DNA of 28,221 bases from JBHENW01 sp046261875 (GCA_046261875.1 JBHENW010000051.1:1-28221), one strand, 5' to 3'; shown: positions 1 through 10,195, counted from the first letter of the stretch. Numbers and translations are program-made. Notes: a model not told the origin generated them from the sequence alone.

Positions 1-26
1 GGTGAAGAGCGCCCTGCGGTTGAGAG

Positions 27-2282
27 TCACCCCACCGGCTCGTCCAGCAGCCCCAGCCGCCAGAACAGGAACGTGTAGATGTCCGCCGCCTCCTCGATCT
101 GTTTCGAGGTGGGCTTGCCCGCGCCGTGCCCGGCCTTCGTCTCCACGCGGAGCAAAATCGGCTCGTCGCCGGCCGTCGCCTTCTGCAGCCGCGCGGCGAG
201 CTTCTTGGCGTGGCTCGGATCCACGCGGTCGTCGGTGTCCGCCGTCGTGATCAGCGTGGCGGGGTACTCCACGCCTTCCCTGACGTTGTGGTACGGCGAG
301 TACTTCATCAGGAAATCGAAGTCCCCCGCCATGTCCGGATCGCCGTACTCCGCGATCCAGTACCGGCCGACGGTGAACCTGTGGTACCGCAGCATGTCCG
401 CGACGGGCACCTGGCAGATCACGGCTCCGTAGAGGTCCGGCCGCTGGAGCATGACGGCCGAGACGAGCAGGCCGCCGTTGGAACCCCCTCCGATCGCGAG
501 GCGCTCCCGTCTGGTGTACTTGTTGGCGATCAGCCATTCGGCCGCCGCGATGAAGTCGTCGAAGACGTTCTGCTTCTTCTCCCGCATCCCCGCCGTGTGC
601 CAGTCCTCGCCGTATTCGCCGCCCCCGCGCAGGTTGGGGATGGCGATCACCCCGCCGCGCTCGAGAAAGACGTAGCGGGTCGCCGAGAAGCTCGGCGTCT
701 GCGAGATGTTGAAGCCGCCATAGGCGTAGAGGTAGACGGGACGATTCCCGTCCGGGACGAGCCCCTTGCGGTGGGTCAGGAACATTGAAACCTTCGTGCC
801 GTCCTTCGACGGATACCAGACCTGCCGCGTCTCGTAACCGGAAGGATCGAGCTTGACCTCCGTCTTGTGGAAGACGATCAGCCGGCGCCCGTCGAAGTCG
901 TATCGGAAGGTCGTGGGCGGCTCGGTGAAGGAGACGTAGGAGAGGAACATCTCTTTCTCGTCCGGCTCGCCGGAGACGCCGCCGACGGTGCCGACGCCGG
1001 GCAGGGCGATCTCGTTTTCCAGCTTTCCATCGAGGCCATGCACGGCGACCGTGGTGCTCGCGTTGCGAAGGTACCGGAGGACGAGCTTGCGGTTGACGAT
1101 GCTCGCCCCCTGGAGCTTGTCCCTGGCCGCGGGAACGAGCTCGACGAACCGGGCGTCTCCGGCGGAGTCCCTCGCGATGCGCCGGAGGTCGACGGCGATG
1201 ACTCGCCCCATCGGCGCATCGCGGTCCGTCGTCAGGAAAAGACGTTCGCCGATGACCTCGATCGGGTCGTACGCGTGCTCGAAGCCCTTGAGCACGAGCA
1301 CGGGCCGGGCCCCGGGGCGACGCAGGTCGAGCGCGTGGACCTCCGCCTTGTCGCTCGCTCCCTTGGCCGGCTGGAGGATGAGCCACCGGCCGTCGTCCGA
1401 GACGAAGGCGCCGACACCGACCTCCTTCTCGTTCGGCTTCTCGAAGATCATCCGGTCCTTCGCCTGAGGCTCGCCGAGGCGGTGGTAATGGATCTTCGGG
1501 AAGTAGTGCTCGTCGCCGGCGGGCACGCTCCCGATCTCGGGGTAGCGGGTGTAGTAGAAGCCCTTGCGGTCGGCCGTCCAGGAGATGCCGGAGAATTTCA
1601 CCCAGAGGAGCTTGTCGGGGAGGTCCCGACCTGTGGCGACGTCCCGTACGAGTATTTCCTGCCGGTCGCTCCCGCTCCGGGAGATGGCGTAACCGATCAG
1701 GCTGCCGTCTTCCGTCGGGCTGAAGTACGTCACGGCGACCGTGCCGTCTTCCGAGAGCGCGTTGGGGTCCAGGACGACCCGCGGCTCGCCCGCGAGGCCT
1801 TCCTGCACGTAATAGACGGACTGGTTCTGGAGCCCGGTGTTCTTCGTGAAGAAATACTTCTTGCCCGCTTTCTTCGGGAGCCCGATCCTCGGATAGTCGT
1901 AGAGCTCGGTGATCCTCTGCTGGACTGCCGCGCGCTCGGGCCGGTCGAGCACGCTGCGCGTCAGCGCGTTCTGGGCCTCTACGTAGGCCGTCGTCCTCGG
2001 ATCGTCCACCTTCTCGAGCCAGCGGTACGGATCGGCCACGTCGTTGCCGTGGAGCGCCTCTGCGAAATCCGTGGCCTCCGCCGCGGGGTATTCGAGCCGG
2101 CTCGAAGGAGGAGCCGGCGCGGCGGGCGTGACGACAGCCGCCGGTGGCGCGGCCGACGCCTGAGGGGGGGTGGAGGCGGGACGCGCCGCGCATCCCGTCG
2201 CCGGGAAGACCGCGGCCGAGACGAGAACGGCGAAAAAGAGTGCCAAAAGAGCCCGGCGGGCTCGGCAGGGGTCAGCGTGCAC
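27..2282 (-). CDS. Prolyl oligopeptidase family serine peptidase (S9A), exported
   Basis: 751 aa, the usual length of S9A prolyl endopeptidases, which cleave short proline-containing peptides. Residues 1-35 form a basic then hydrophobic export signal ending near ATGCAAR, so it may be a lipoprotein, although the lipobox is poor. The N-terminal part carries the family motif DPYRWLE, followed by a beta-propeller-like region. The C-terminal alpha/beta hydrolase domain holds the nucleophile in GGGSNGG (Ser601), an acid in TADTDDRVDP (about 683-686) and the base in AGHGAG (His719), so the triad is complete. The start is a GTG at 2282 preceded by GAGGAGG with short spacing. It is monocistronic: a 457-nt spacer separates it from ndh upstream. 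A TATAAA on the minus strand just inside the neighbouring inverted repeat could serve as its -10 box; this is speculative. Family call is firm; substrate and exact location are inferred. Confidence 0.95.
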   Translation of the reverse strand: MHADPCRARRALLALFFAVLVSAAVFPATGCAARPASTPPQASAAPPAAVVTPAAPAPPSSRLEYPAAEATDFAEALHGNDVADPYRWLEKVDDPRTTAYVEAQNALTRSVLDRPERAAVQQRITELYDYPRIGLPKKAGKKYFFTKNTGLQNQSVYYVQEGLAGEPRVVLDPNALSEDGTVAVTYFSPTEDGSLIGYAISRSGSDRQEILVRDVATGRDLPDKLLWVKFSGISWTADRKGFYYTRYPEIGSVPAGDEHYFPKIHYHRLGEPQAKDRMIFEKPNEKEVGVGAFVSDDGRWLILQPAKGASDKAEVHALDLRRPGARPVLVLKGFEHAYDPIEVIGERLFLTTDRDAPMGRVIAVDLRRIARDSAGDARFVELVPAARDKLQGASIVNRKLVLRYLRNASTTVAVHGLDGKLENEIALPGVGTVGGVSGEPDEKEMFLSYVSFTEPPTTFRYDFDGRRLIVFHKTEVKLDPSGYETRQVWYPSKDGTKVSMFLTHRKGLVPDGNRPVYLYAYGGFNISQTPSFSATRYVFLERGGVIAIPNLRGGGEYGEDWHTAGMREKKQNVFDDFIAAAEWLIANKYTRRERLAIGGGSNGGLLVSAVMLQRPDLYGAVICQVPVADMLRYHRFTVGRYWIAEYGDPDMAGDFDFLMKYSPYHNVREGVEYPATLITTADTDDRVDPSHAKKLAARLQKATAGDEPILLRVETKAGHGAGKPTSKQIEEAADIYTFLFWRLGLLDEPVG

Positions 2283-2319
2283 CGTGGCCTCCTCGATGGG
2301 CGCCGGAGCGCCTCAAAAA

Positions 2320-2396
2320 AAAGTGCATTTTATAGGGGTCAATCGTGCATATTGCACTTTCCACCGCAAAGATGCAGGAATGCACGATTGACCCCT
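2320..2396. repeat. Compound inverted repeat, REP/RAYT- or MITE-like
   Basis: A 17-bp perfect inverted repeat has arms 2334-2350 and 2380-2396; the right arm reads ATGCACGATTGACCCCT. With one indel the similarity continues inward (AAAGTGCAATATGCAC against AAAGATGCAGGAATGCAC), giving arms of about 29 nt. A second 8-bp pair, AAAGTGCA (2320-2327) with TGCACTTT (2353-2360), encloses the left arm, so two alternative foldings compete. The GGGGTCA...TGCA...TGCA layout resembles palindromes I associate with IS200-like Y1 (RAYT) transposases in GC-rich bacteria; that link is from memory. No transposase lies in the window, so if it is mobile it is non-autonomous. The element is AT-richer than its surroundings. 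Confidence 0.7.
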
Positions 2397-2638
2397 CAAG
2401 AAGCTCGGGTCCCGGGCCCCGCTCCCTGCGGCCGGAAGAGCATCTGCCCGCGGATCCCACGTCCGTGGGATTGTGGATCTGGACCGCCGTGCGGAAGAGC
2501 GACGGGGGGACGCCCGGCGCGGAGACACGACCGGAACGATTGCCTGGACCTCCGTCCCGGATTCTGCGCAGATGCCGCGCTTTTTCCGATGGTCAGGACG
2601 ACAAGAAGGACAGCGGAACCCGAACTCGCCCGGCGCAT
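2396..2638 (-). pseudogene. Degraded secreted protein relic with several frameshifts
   Basis: AGGAGG (minus strand) lies 5 nt before an ATG at 2638. The first frame gives a convincing signal peptide, roughly MRRASSGSAVLLVVLTIGKS followed by AASAQN. Continuing in that frame yields arginine-rich nonsense up to a TGA at 2396, but protein-like pieces follow in successive frames: GTEVQAIVPVVS, then APGVPPSLFRTAVQIHNPTD, then IRGQMLFRPQGA (first frame again), then ARDPSF. In order these fit a family of small secreted proteins that I recall from acidobacterial genomes, with motifs like F-R-T-x-V-Q-hydrophobic-H-N-P-T and an F-R/H-P-x-G strand; the family memory is unverified. Similarity ends where the inverted repeat starts (2396). 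I read it as a multiply frameshifted, 3'-truncated relic. The rest of this 457-nt spacer (2283-2319 and 2639-2739) shows no other feature I can support. Confidence 0.6.
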
Positions 2639-2739
2639 CGCGGCCTCCTGTTCGATTTGTGAGCCGACCGGGTCTTGCCGCGGCGCGAGGATCAAGGGTA
2701 GCGACGGCGGGGGCAGCCCGGCGCATGCTCGCCAGGCCG

Positions 2740-4005
2740 TTACGGCGCTTCGTCAGTGCGCCCCGTGATGAGGCGCGCGCCACGCTGCCAGGTGAAGTAC
2801 GCCCACGCCCACTCGAACATCACCACCACGCGGTTGCGGAACCCGATGAGGAAGAAGATGTGCACGAAGCACCAGGCGAGCCAAGCCGGGAAGCCCCAGA
2901 TCCCGAAGCCGCCGGGGAACTCCGCCACCGCTGCCGCCCGGCCGATGACGGCCATCGTGCCCTTGTTCACGTACCGGAAGGGGCACAGCGGCTCGTCGGC
3001 GATCGCGCGGAGGACGTTGGCGGCCGCATGGCGCCCCTGCTGGATCGCGACCGGGGAGACGCCCGGAAGGAGCTCGCCGTCCGCGCCGCGAAAGGCGGCC
3101 ATGTCGCCGATCACGAAGATGCGAGGCTGTCCGGGCACGGAGAGGTCCGGGTTCACGACCACGCGGCCGGGCCGATCGAGGGGGCCTCCGAGGGTCCGCC
3201 CCAGAGGAGACGCCGCGACGCCCGCCGCCCAGATCACCGTTTTCGCGGGAAGCCGTTCGTCGCCGAGGAGGACCGCCTCCGGCTCGATCCCGGTGACCGG
3301 GGTGCCGGTCCGCACCTCTACATTGAGCCTGGTCAGCGACGCCGCGGCTTTGCGCGAGAGCTTCTCGGAGAAAGAGGGGAGGATCCGCGGACCCGCTTCG
3401 AGCAGGACGATGCGCGCCTCGCGCGGGTCGATGGATCGAAAGTCGTGGGCGAGGACGTGACGCGCGATCTCGGCGATCGCGCCGGCCATCTCGACGCCGG
3501 TCGGTCCTCCTCCGACGATCACGAAGGTCAGGAGGAGCTGACGTGCCCTCTCGTCGGCCGCCCCCTCCGCTCTCTCGAAGCCGAGGAGGATGCGCCGGCG
3601 GATCTCCAGCGCGTCCTCGAGGCTCTTGAGGCCCGGAGCCCGCTTCTCCCATTCCTCGTGTCCGAAGTACGCGTGCCGGGCGCCCGCCGCCACGATGAGG
3701 TAGTCGTACGGCAGGGTTCCGTCCTCGAGGACCACCTCGCGGCGCTGCGTGTCGATCGCCTTCGCGGTCGCCAGGAGAACGCGGGCGTTCTGCTGGCGGC
3801 GAAGGACGGAGCGCACCGGGTACGCGATGTCGCCGGGAGAAAGCGCCGCCGTGGAGACCTGGTAGAGCATCGGCTGGAAGAGATGATGGTTGCGGCGGTC
3901 CACCACGGTCACGCGCACCGGGGCGCGCCGCAGGGCTCGGCCGGCGTAGAGGCCGCCGAAGCCGGCACCGAGGATGACGATGTGGGGCGCCGGGCCGGAG
4001 CTCAC
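2740..4005 (-). CDS. ndh: Type II NADH dehydrogenase (NDH-2)
   Basis: 421 aa, the normal length of non-proton-pumping NADH:quinone oxidoreductases, single-subunit flavoproteins on the cytoplasmic face of the inner membrane. The FAD-binding Rossmann motif GAGFGGLYAG sits near the N-terminus and the NADH-binding motif VIVGGGPTGVE is central. The family stretch HLFQPMLYQVSTAALSPG is present, and a late GDMA motif contacts FAD. The last 60 residues are rich in Trp/Phe (WLAWCFVHIFFLIGFRNR), matching the membrane-anchoring end typical of NDH-2. The start is a GTG at 4005 that overlaps the upstream stop as GTGA, implying translational coupling. No terminator is obvious downstream. It would pass NADH electrons to quinone without proton translocation. 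A ferredoxin or other quinone reductase role is less likely given the full-length match. Confidence 0.95.
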   Translation of the reverse strand: MSSGPAPHIVILGAGFGGLYAGRALRRAPVRVTVVDRRNHHLFQPMLYQVSTAALSPGDIAYPVRSVLRRQQNARVLLATAKAIDTQRREVVLEDGTLPYDYLIVAAGARHAYFGHEEWEKRAPGLKSLEDALEIRRRILLGFERAEGAADERARQLLLTFVIVGGGPTGVEMAGAIAEIARHVLAHDFRSIDPREARIVLLEAGPRILPSFSEKLSRKAAASLTRLNVEVRTGTPVTGIEPEAVLLGDERLPAKTVIWAAGVAASPLGRTLGGPLDRPGRVVVNPDLSVPGQPRIFVIGDMAAFRGADGELLPGVSPVAIQQGRHAAANVLRAIADEPLCPFRYVNKGTMAVIGRAAAVAEFPGGFGIWGFPAWLAWCFVHIFFLIGFRNRVVVMFEWAWAYFTWQRGARLITGRTDEAP

Positions 4006-5042
4006 TCCGATCGCGCGATCGAGCCGATGAAGGCGATCGGCTCGCCCTGCGTGACCGGGGGGGTCCCCACGACATACAGGACCTCCCCGCCGAAAGGGGC
4101 GCGCGCCTCGTGGAGCACCTTCCCGAACGGGTCCGTGACGCGCCCGATCAGCGCGCCGGTCGAGACGACCTGCATCTTCTCCACGGCCGGGTGCCAGATG
4201 CCGGTCTGCGGCGTCCGGAGCACTTCCGACCGGTCGATCCAGACCGGCCGTTCCACGCGGACCGACGGAGCGTTGAGGATCTTCAGGTGGGCGAGGAGGC
4301 TCAGGGCGCCCGTCTCCTGCGCCGCGACGGAGGCGTGATCCGTCAGCCCCATGCCGCCGGACTCCGTCGTGATCGCCGGCTTGCCTCGCAGGATCGCCGT
4401 CATCGCCGTATACGCGCTCTTCGCGGGATCCCGCCCGCGGTCCCGATCGATCACGATGTGGTCCAGGCCGAACGCGAGCGCCATTTCCTTCGACGCCTCG
4501 TCCACCGCGGGTTGATCGCTGATCATCCAGTAGCTGTAGGGGCGAAGCGACTCGTTCCCGTCGCCGCAGTGCATGTCGGCGAGGTGCGTCGAGCGCGCGA
4601 TGACCTCCCGGGTGATCGCCTCGGCAATCCGTTCGCTGACCGTCCCGTCGCGCCGTCCCGGGTACATGCGGTTGAGGTTCTTGCCGTCCGGCCCGTAGTA
4701 GATCCGCCGCCCGTAAAAGGTCGGCGGGCCGGCGATGTGGACGAGGATCGCCGAGCCGGTCATCTTCGCGGGGTCGAGCCGCGGCAGAAGACGTTGCAAG
4801 GCGAGGATCGACGTGTACTCGTAGCCATGCGTCCCGGCGACGAGGGCCAGAATGGGCCCCCGCCGCGCGCCGTGAACGACCGAGACCGGTATCCGGGTTC
4901 CTTCGTCGGCGGCCGCCGGCACCTCGAGGTAGCCGGAGACCTTCTCGCCGGGGCGCGCGGTGATACCCCCGACGGTCAGGCTCTGAGAAGAGGCGGGAAG
5001 GGGAAGGAGCAGGAGGAGCAGGGCGATCCGTCGTGTCTTCAC
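4002..5042 (-). CDS. Exported succinylglutamate desuccinylase/aspartoacylase-type (M14) zinc hydrolase
   Basis: 346 aa. Residues 1-20 are a clear Sec signal peptide (basic start, run of Leu, cleavage after ASSQ), so the protein acts outside the cytoplasm, unlike cytoplasmic AstE and aspartoacylase. The zinc site is visible as GTHGYE (His72, Glu75) and DMHCGDGNE (His158); a substrate-binding NLNR lies at 122-125, as in the AstE/AspA branch of M14. The C-terminal 80 residues resemble the beta domain of this group. The start is GTG at 5042 after GGAGG. It is the first gene of a two-gene unit with ndh, coupled by GTGA, and follows the M16 terminator. I cannot tell whether the substrate is an N-acyl amino acid, an amide or a peptide; the pairing with ndh gives no hint. 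Confidence 0.82.
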   Translation of the reverse strand: MKTRRIALLLLLLPLPASSQSLTVGGITARPGEKVSGYLEVPAAADEGTRIPVSVVHGARRGPILALVAGTHGYEYTSILALQRLLPRLDPAKMTGSAILVHIAGPPTFYGRRIYYGPDGKNLNRMYPGRRDGTVSERIAEAITREVIARSTHLADMHCGDGNESLRPYSYWMISDQPAVDEASKEMALAFGLDHIVIDRDRGRDPAKSAYTAMTAILRGKPAITTESGGMGLTDHASVAAQETGALSLLAHLKILNAPSVRVERPVWIDRSEVLRTPQTGIWHPAVEKMQVVSTGALIGRVTDPFGKVLHEARAPFGGEVLYVVGTPPVTQGEPIAFIGSIARSE

Positions 5043-5095
5043 GTCAACCTCCGCGGAGAGCGCTGCCGCGGAGGATATCGCCGCCGCTGCGGCGC

Positions 5096-5134
5096 GAAGA
5101 CAAACGGAGCCCCGGCAGAGACGCCGGGGCTCCG
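5096..5134 (-). terminator. Rho-independent terminator after the M16 peptidase gene
   Basis: A perfect 12-bp GC-rich stem (5105-5116 with 5123-5134, 6-nt loop) lies 8 nt beyond the M16 stop codon and, read on the minus strand, is followed by the T-rich stretch GTTTGTCTTC. It separates the M16 gene from the downstream hydrolase-ndh pair, so that pair probably has its own promoter in the short space up to 5042. Confidence 0.75.
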
Positions 5135-5142
5135 GAAGGGAT

Positions 5143-8028
<2,886 letters not shown>

Positions 8029-8299
8029 GGAAACTCCTCCCGTCGGCGAACGGCGATTCTAGTTTTCAGCGGCCTCTTCGCCGAGCCACGTTTCAACCGG
8101 CGCAGCCCGGCCGAGATTCCCTTGTCCCGGGGCGACGAGAGGCGAGCTCAAGCGGGGCAAGGCATTTCTGCGCAACGACTTGGCAATTTGCTTCGCTTCT
8201 GCGAGATTCCTCGATCCCTCTGGCCAGATTTGTGATCCAATTTGGAAAACGGATTCGTTCTGCTCGGCGCGACCGAGCGATTTGGCAAAGGAGACGGCC

Positions 8300-8443
8300 A
8301 TGACTTCTTCGACCCATCCCGCCCCGGCGCCCGAGCGGCTGCCTGCGCCGCCGGATAGCCCCTCCACACCTCGGGCCAACTGGCCCAGGCCGGGAACGCC
8401 GCGCCGCCAGCCGATCCGATTGCTCACGGGGATCCCCGGGTAG
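8300..8443 (+). CDS. Small proline-rich peptide (47 aa), unknown function
   Basis: A short reading frame with a near-ideal ribosome site, AAGGAG at 8288-8293, six bases before ATG 8300. The peptide opens MTSSTHPAPAPERLPAPPDS, contains 13 prolines in 47 residues and ends RLLTGIPG. There is no signal peptide, membrane segment or Cys, so nothing suggests a secreted or crosslinked product. The frame is also open upstream to an ATG at 8180, but that start has no ribosome site. It precedes the sigma-like/TPR pair by 82 nt on the same strand and lies in the same lower-GC patch, so it may belong to that cassette. The preceding 8029-8299 holds no gene I can support, only an AT-richer upstream region. 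It could still be a chance frame; the ribosome site is the main argument. Confidence 0.45.
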   Translation: MTSSTHPAPAPERLPAPPDSPSTPRANWPRPGTPRRQPIRLLTGIPG

Positions 8444-8491
8444 CGATAACTCTTTTTATAGCATCTCTTTACCCGTTTCTGAGCCGGGACG

Positions 8492-8520
8492 TTGCTGGCT
8501 CGCCGGAGAGCGGGTGTACT
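8492..8520 (+). promoter_or_regulatory. Possible sigma-70-like promoter, close to the start codon
   Basis: TTGCTG (8492-8497), a 17-nt spacer and TGTACT (8515-8520) stand only 5 nt before ATG 8526. If real, the sigma-like gene would have a leaderless or nearly leaderless transcript of its own. The match is modest (3/6 and 4/6), and GGAGAG at 8505-8510 offers a competing ribosome-site explanation. Confidence 0.3.
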
Positions 8521-8525
8521 CTTGA

Positions 8526-8909
8526 ATGAGCTCTCCGCGACAAGTAATGAACAAGCTGACGTCAGGCAGGGTCGAAGAAGTCGAAGCGGTCTTCAGTCGC
8601 GCCCTACCAGTTATTCGGGCTGCACTCGTTTCCTATTACCGGTTGAGCGAGGAGGAAGCGTCCGAAGCAGAAAAGGATCTCCACGTCTGGTTTCATCGGC
8701 TCTCCCGCCGCGGTGGCGGCAGTCAGATGCCGGTTAAGGCTCTTCGCATCTCACTGTTGTCAGCGGCTTGTCAGTACGGCCGGTCATTCCAATTCTGGAA
8801 GCTCGGGGGCGCCCTCTCGAACGACTCGCGCTTGAACCAGCTTCTCTCGCGAGAGCCCGCCGAGGTTGCGACCGACCTCGCCGAAGGCCTCGACCAGGAT
8901 CGACTGTGA
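8526..8909 (+). CDS. Sigma-70 region-2-like small protein (no region 4)
   Basis: 127 aa, not recognised as a named family. Residues 30-62 (RAALVSYYRLSEEEASEAEK then DLHVWFHRLSRR) follow the pattern of ECF sigma region 2, where a tyrosine-rich helix is followed by E-A-E-D-x-x-Q-E-x-F and an R-L-W-R-R-like end; residues 69-92 (PVKALRISLLSAACQYGRSF) sit where the P-R-A-W-L-hydrophobic-x-x-A helix that binds the -10 element would be. The usual DxxQ core contact is altered (EKDLHVW), and the protein ends without a linker or region 4 helix-turn-helix. It may therefore be an adaptor, anti-sigma-like decoy or diverged regulator rather than a working sigma factor. ATG 8526 is chosen; ATG 8547 is an alternative. 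The stop overlaps the TPR start (GTGA). The sigma resemblance is my own pattern match. Confidence 0.6.
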   Translation: MSSPRQVMNKLTSGRVEEVEAVFSRALPVIRAALVSYYRLSEEEASEAEKDLHVWFHRLSRRGGGSQMPVKALRISLLSAACQYGRSFQFWKLGGALSNDSRLNQLLSREPAEVATDLAEGLDQDRL

Positions 8910-10009
8910 AGGGTCGACTCATTCAATTCCCGCAGCGATCCCTTTCTCTCGAACAGGGCCGCGCGGCTGCTGACCGGGTGCTCGCGGTTCCCATCGAAGA
9001 CCGCACCGAGCGAGTACGCGAGCTGCAACTGGAAGAGCCCGAAACCCTTCTGTCCCTCTGCGGACGCTTGCGGGAAAGGTGGGAGACCGCTCCCGCCTCT
9101 GTCCGGGACGAGGCGGTTTTTCTCTATCGCTTCATCGAGGAGCCACGGCGGGCCGTCGGCTTGTTCGACGAAAGAGATTACTTCCTCGGGGAGACTGCGC
9201 TCATCGCCGGAACGGCCTGTCGCTTCCTCGGTCTGCGTGCGGAAGCCAGACGCTGGTTCGACCGGGCGGAGGCAGCCTTTCGCCACACGATGAACCCGGT
9301 GGCGGAGTGGTCCCGTCTCTCCTATCAGCGGCTGGCGTTGCGTGCGGAGGAACGAGAATTCGAAGAAGTCTTCGAGCTGGCCCCTTCCCTGACTCAAAGC
9401 TTCGTAAAGCTGGAAATGCCCGAAGATGCGCTCAAGTGCCGGTTCCTCGAAGCTGCCGCACTCAAAGAGACGGAGAAACTCACGGAAGCCTCCGAAACCT
9501 TCGAGCAGATTTGCCGTGACTCCGAGTCCCTGGGCAACCGCAAGTTGCAGGGTATTGCGCGCTACAACCTCGTTCAGATCCATGCACTTCTCGGCGATGC
9601 GGACAAGGCGATACTGGAATCACGGAAAGCCTTGCCTCTGCTCCAGGAGCAGCAGAATCGCGTAGGGATTGCGAAGCTGGAGTGGGGGCTGGCCTACCTT
9701 CTCAGAGATCAGGGCAATCTTCCCGGAGCGATCGAGATGTTCCGGAAAGCCCAGCAGGAATTCGGCGAGATAGGTATGCGCGCGGACATGGCAGCGATTC
9801 AGCTCGTGATCGCGGACCTTCTCCTCGATTCGGGGCAGGAGATTCAGGCCGAGAGGGAGATTCTCGCCGCGCTTCCCGTCATCGAGGAGCTGAAGATGGT
9901 CCCCGAAGGTGTCGCCGCGATCGCGCTGCTCCGCGAGTCCTTGCGGCAGCGGTCCATCAACCGTCAGGCGCTCCGCGACCTGCACGGGTACTTCGAGGAG
10001 CTGGCGTAG
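8906..10009 (+). CDS. TPR protein coupled to the sigma-like gene
   Basis: 367 aa from a GTG at 8906, chosen because it overlaps the preceding stop as GTGA and because the residues before it in the open frame are arginine-rich shadow sequence. The N-terminus VKGRLIQFPQ has no export signal, so it is cytoplasmic. The remainder is all-helical: an N-terminal helical region (14-95) containing FDERDYFLGETALIAG, then TPR-like helix pairs at about 95-128, 172-207, 214-247, 254-287 and 294-327, with typical W/L/G/Y/A/F/A/P spacing (for example GNLPGAIEMFRKAQQEFGEI). The last 40 residues (EELKMVPEGVAAIALLRESL) look like a conserved cap. No catalytic motif is visible, so it is probably a protein-binding partner, most simply of the sigma-like protein. 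It converges on the small basic-peptide gene 15 nt downstream. Confidence 0.82.
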   Translation: MKGRLIQFPQRSLSLEQGRAAADRVLAVPIEDRTERVRELQLEEPETLLSLCGRLRERWETAPASVRDEAVFLYRFIEEPRRAVGLFDERDYFLGETALIAGTACRFLGLRAEARRWFDRAEAAFRHTMNPVAEWSRLSYQRLALRAEEREFEEVFELAPSLTQSFVKLEMPEDALKCRFLEAAALKETEKLTEASETFEQICRDSESLGNRKLQGIARYNLVQIHALLGDADKAILESRKALPLLQEQQNRVGIAKLEWGLAYLLRDQGNLPGAIEMFRKAQQEFGEIGMRADMAAIQLVIADLLLDSGQEIQAEREILAALPVIEELKMVPEGVAAIALLRESLRQRSINRQALRDLHGYFEELA

Positions 10010-10024
10010 CCTCTTAAGCGGCGT

Positions 10025-10150
10025 CTATCCCTCTCGCGAGTGCCGCATGATCGGCTTGCGGCGCGCCGCCTTCCTTTTCCGGGTCGTCTTCTTCGCGGTG
10101 CTCTTCTTTGCGGCGGCCTTCCGGCCGGCGGAACGCGCGGGCTTCTTCAT
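10025..10150 (-). CDS. Small Lys/Arg/Ala-rich, histone H1-like DNA-binding peptide (41 aa)
   Basis: The minus strand has GAGGAG eight bases before an ATG at 10150, then MKKPARSAGRKAAAKKSTAK followed by KTTRKRKAARRKP and a short tail ending HSREG; the stop TAG is at 10025-10027. The repeated A-A-K-K/T-A-K-K pattern and roughly 40 percent Lys+Arg match the tails of bacterial histone H1-like proteins, which bind DNA or RNA non-specifically and help compact the nucleoid. At 41 aa it is short even for these, with no folded domain. It lies between the TPR gene (convergent) and the ATP-grasp gene (divergent, 45 nt start to start), so any promoter sits within or very near the ATP-grasp start. The ribosome site and composition argue that it is real. 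Confidence 0.65.
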   Translation of the reverse strand: MKKPARSAGRKAAAKKSTAKKTTRKRKAARRKPIMRHSREG

Positions 10151-10195
10151 GGCGGGAATCTCCTCGGCCGAAGGCTAGCGCATTAGCATCGGCGA

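Noticed and set aside
2313..2783. 156-aa minus-strand reading frame across the ndh end and spacer
   Set aside because: Low-complexity Arg/Ala sequence overlapping ndh and the inverted repeat; only short pieces are protein-like and they belong to the frameshifted relic.
8180..8299. Upstream extension of the proline-rich ORF from ATG 8180
   Set aside because: No ribosome site at 8180, while ATG 8300 has AAGGAG at ideal spacing.
8059..8427. 122-aa minus-strand reading frame between M16 and the TPR cassette
   Set aside because: No ribosome site or recognisable motif; overlaps the plus-strand sORF with a better start.
8428..8440. CGGGGATCCCCGG palindrome as an operator
   Set aside because: GC-rich palindromes of this size are common here; no second copy or linked promoter.
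9909..10178. 89-aa plus-strand reading frame rich in Phe/Ala/Arg
   Set aside because: It is the complement of the basic peptide gene, whose strand has the ribosome site and sensible composition.
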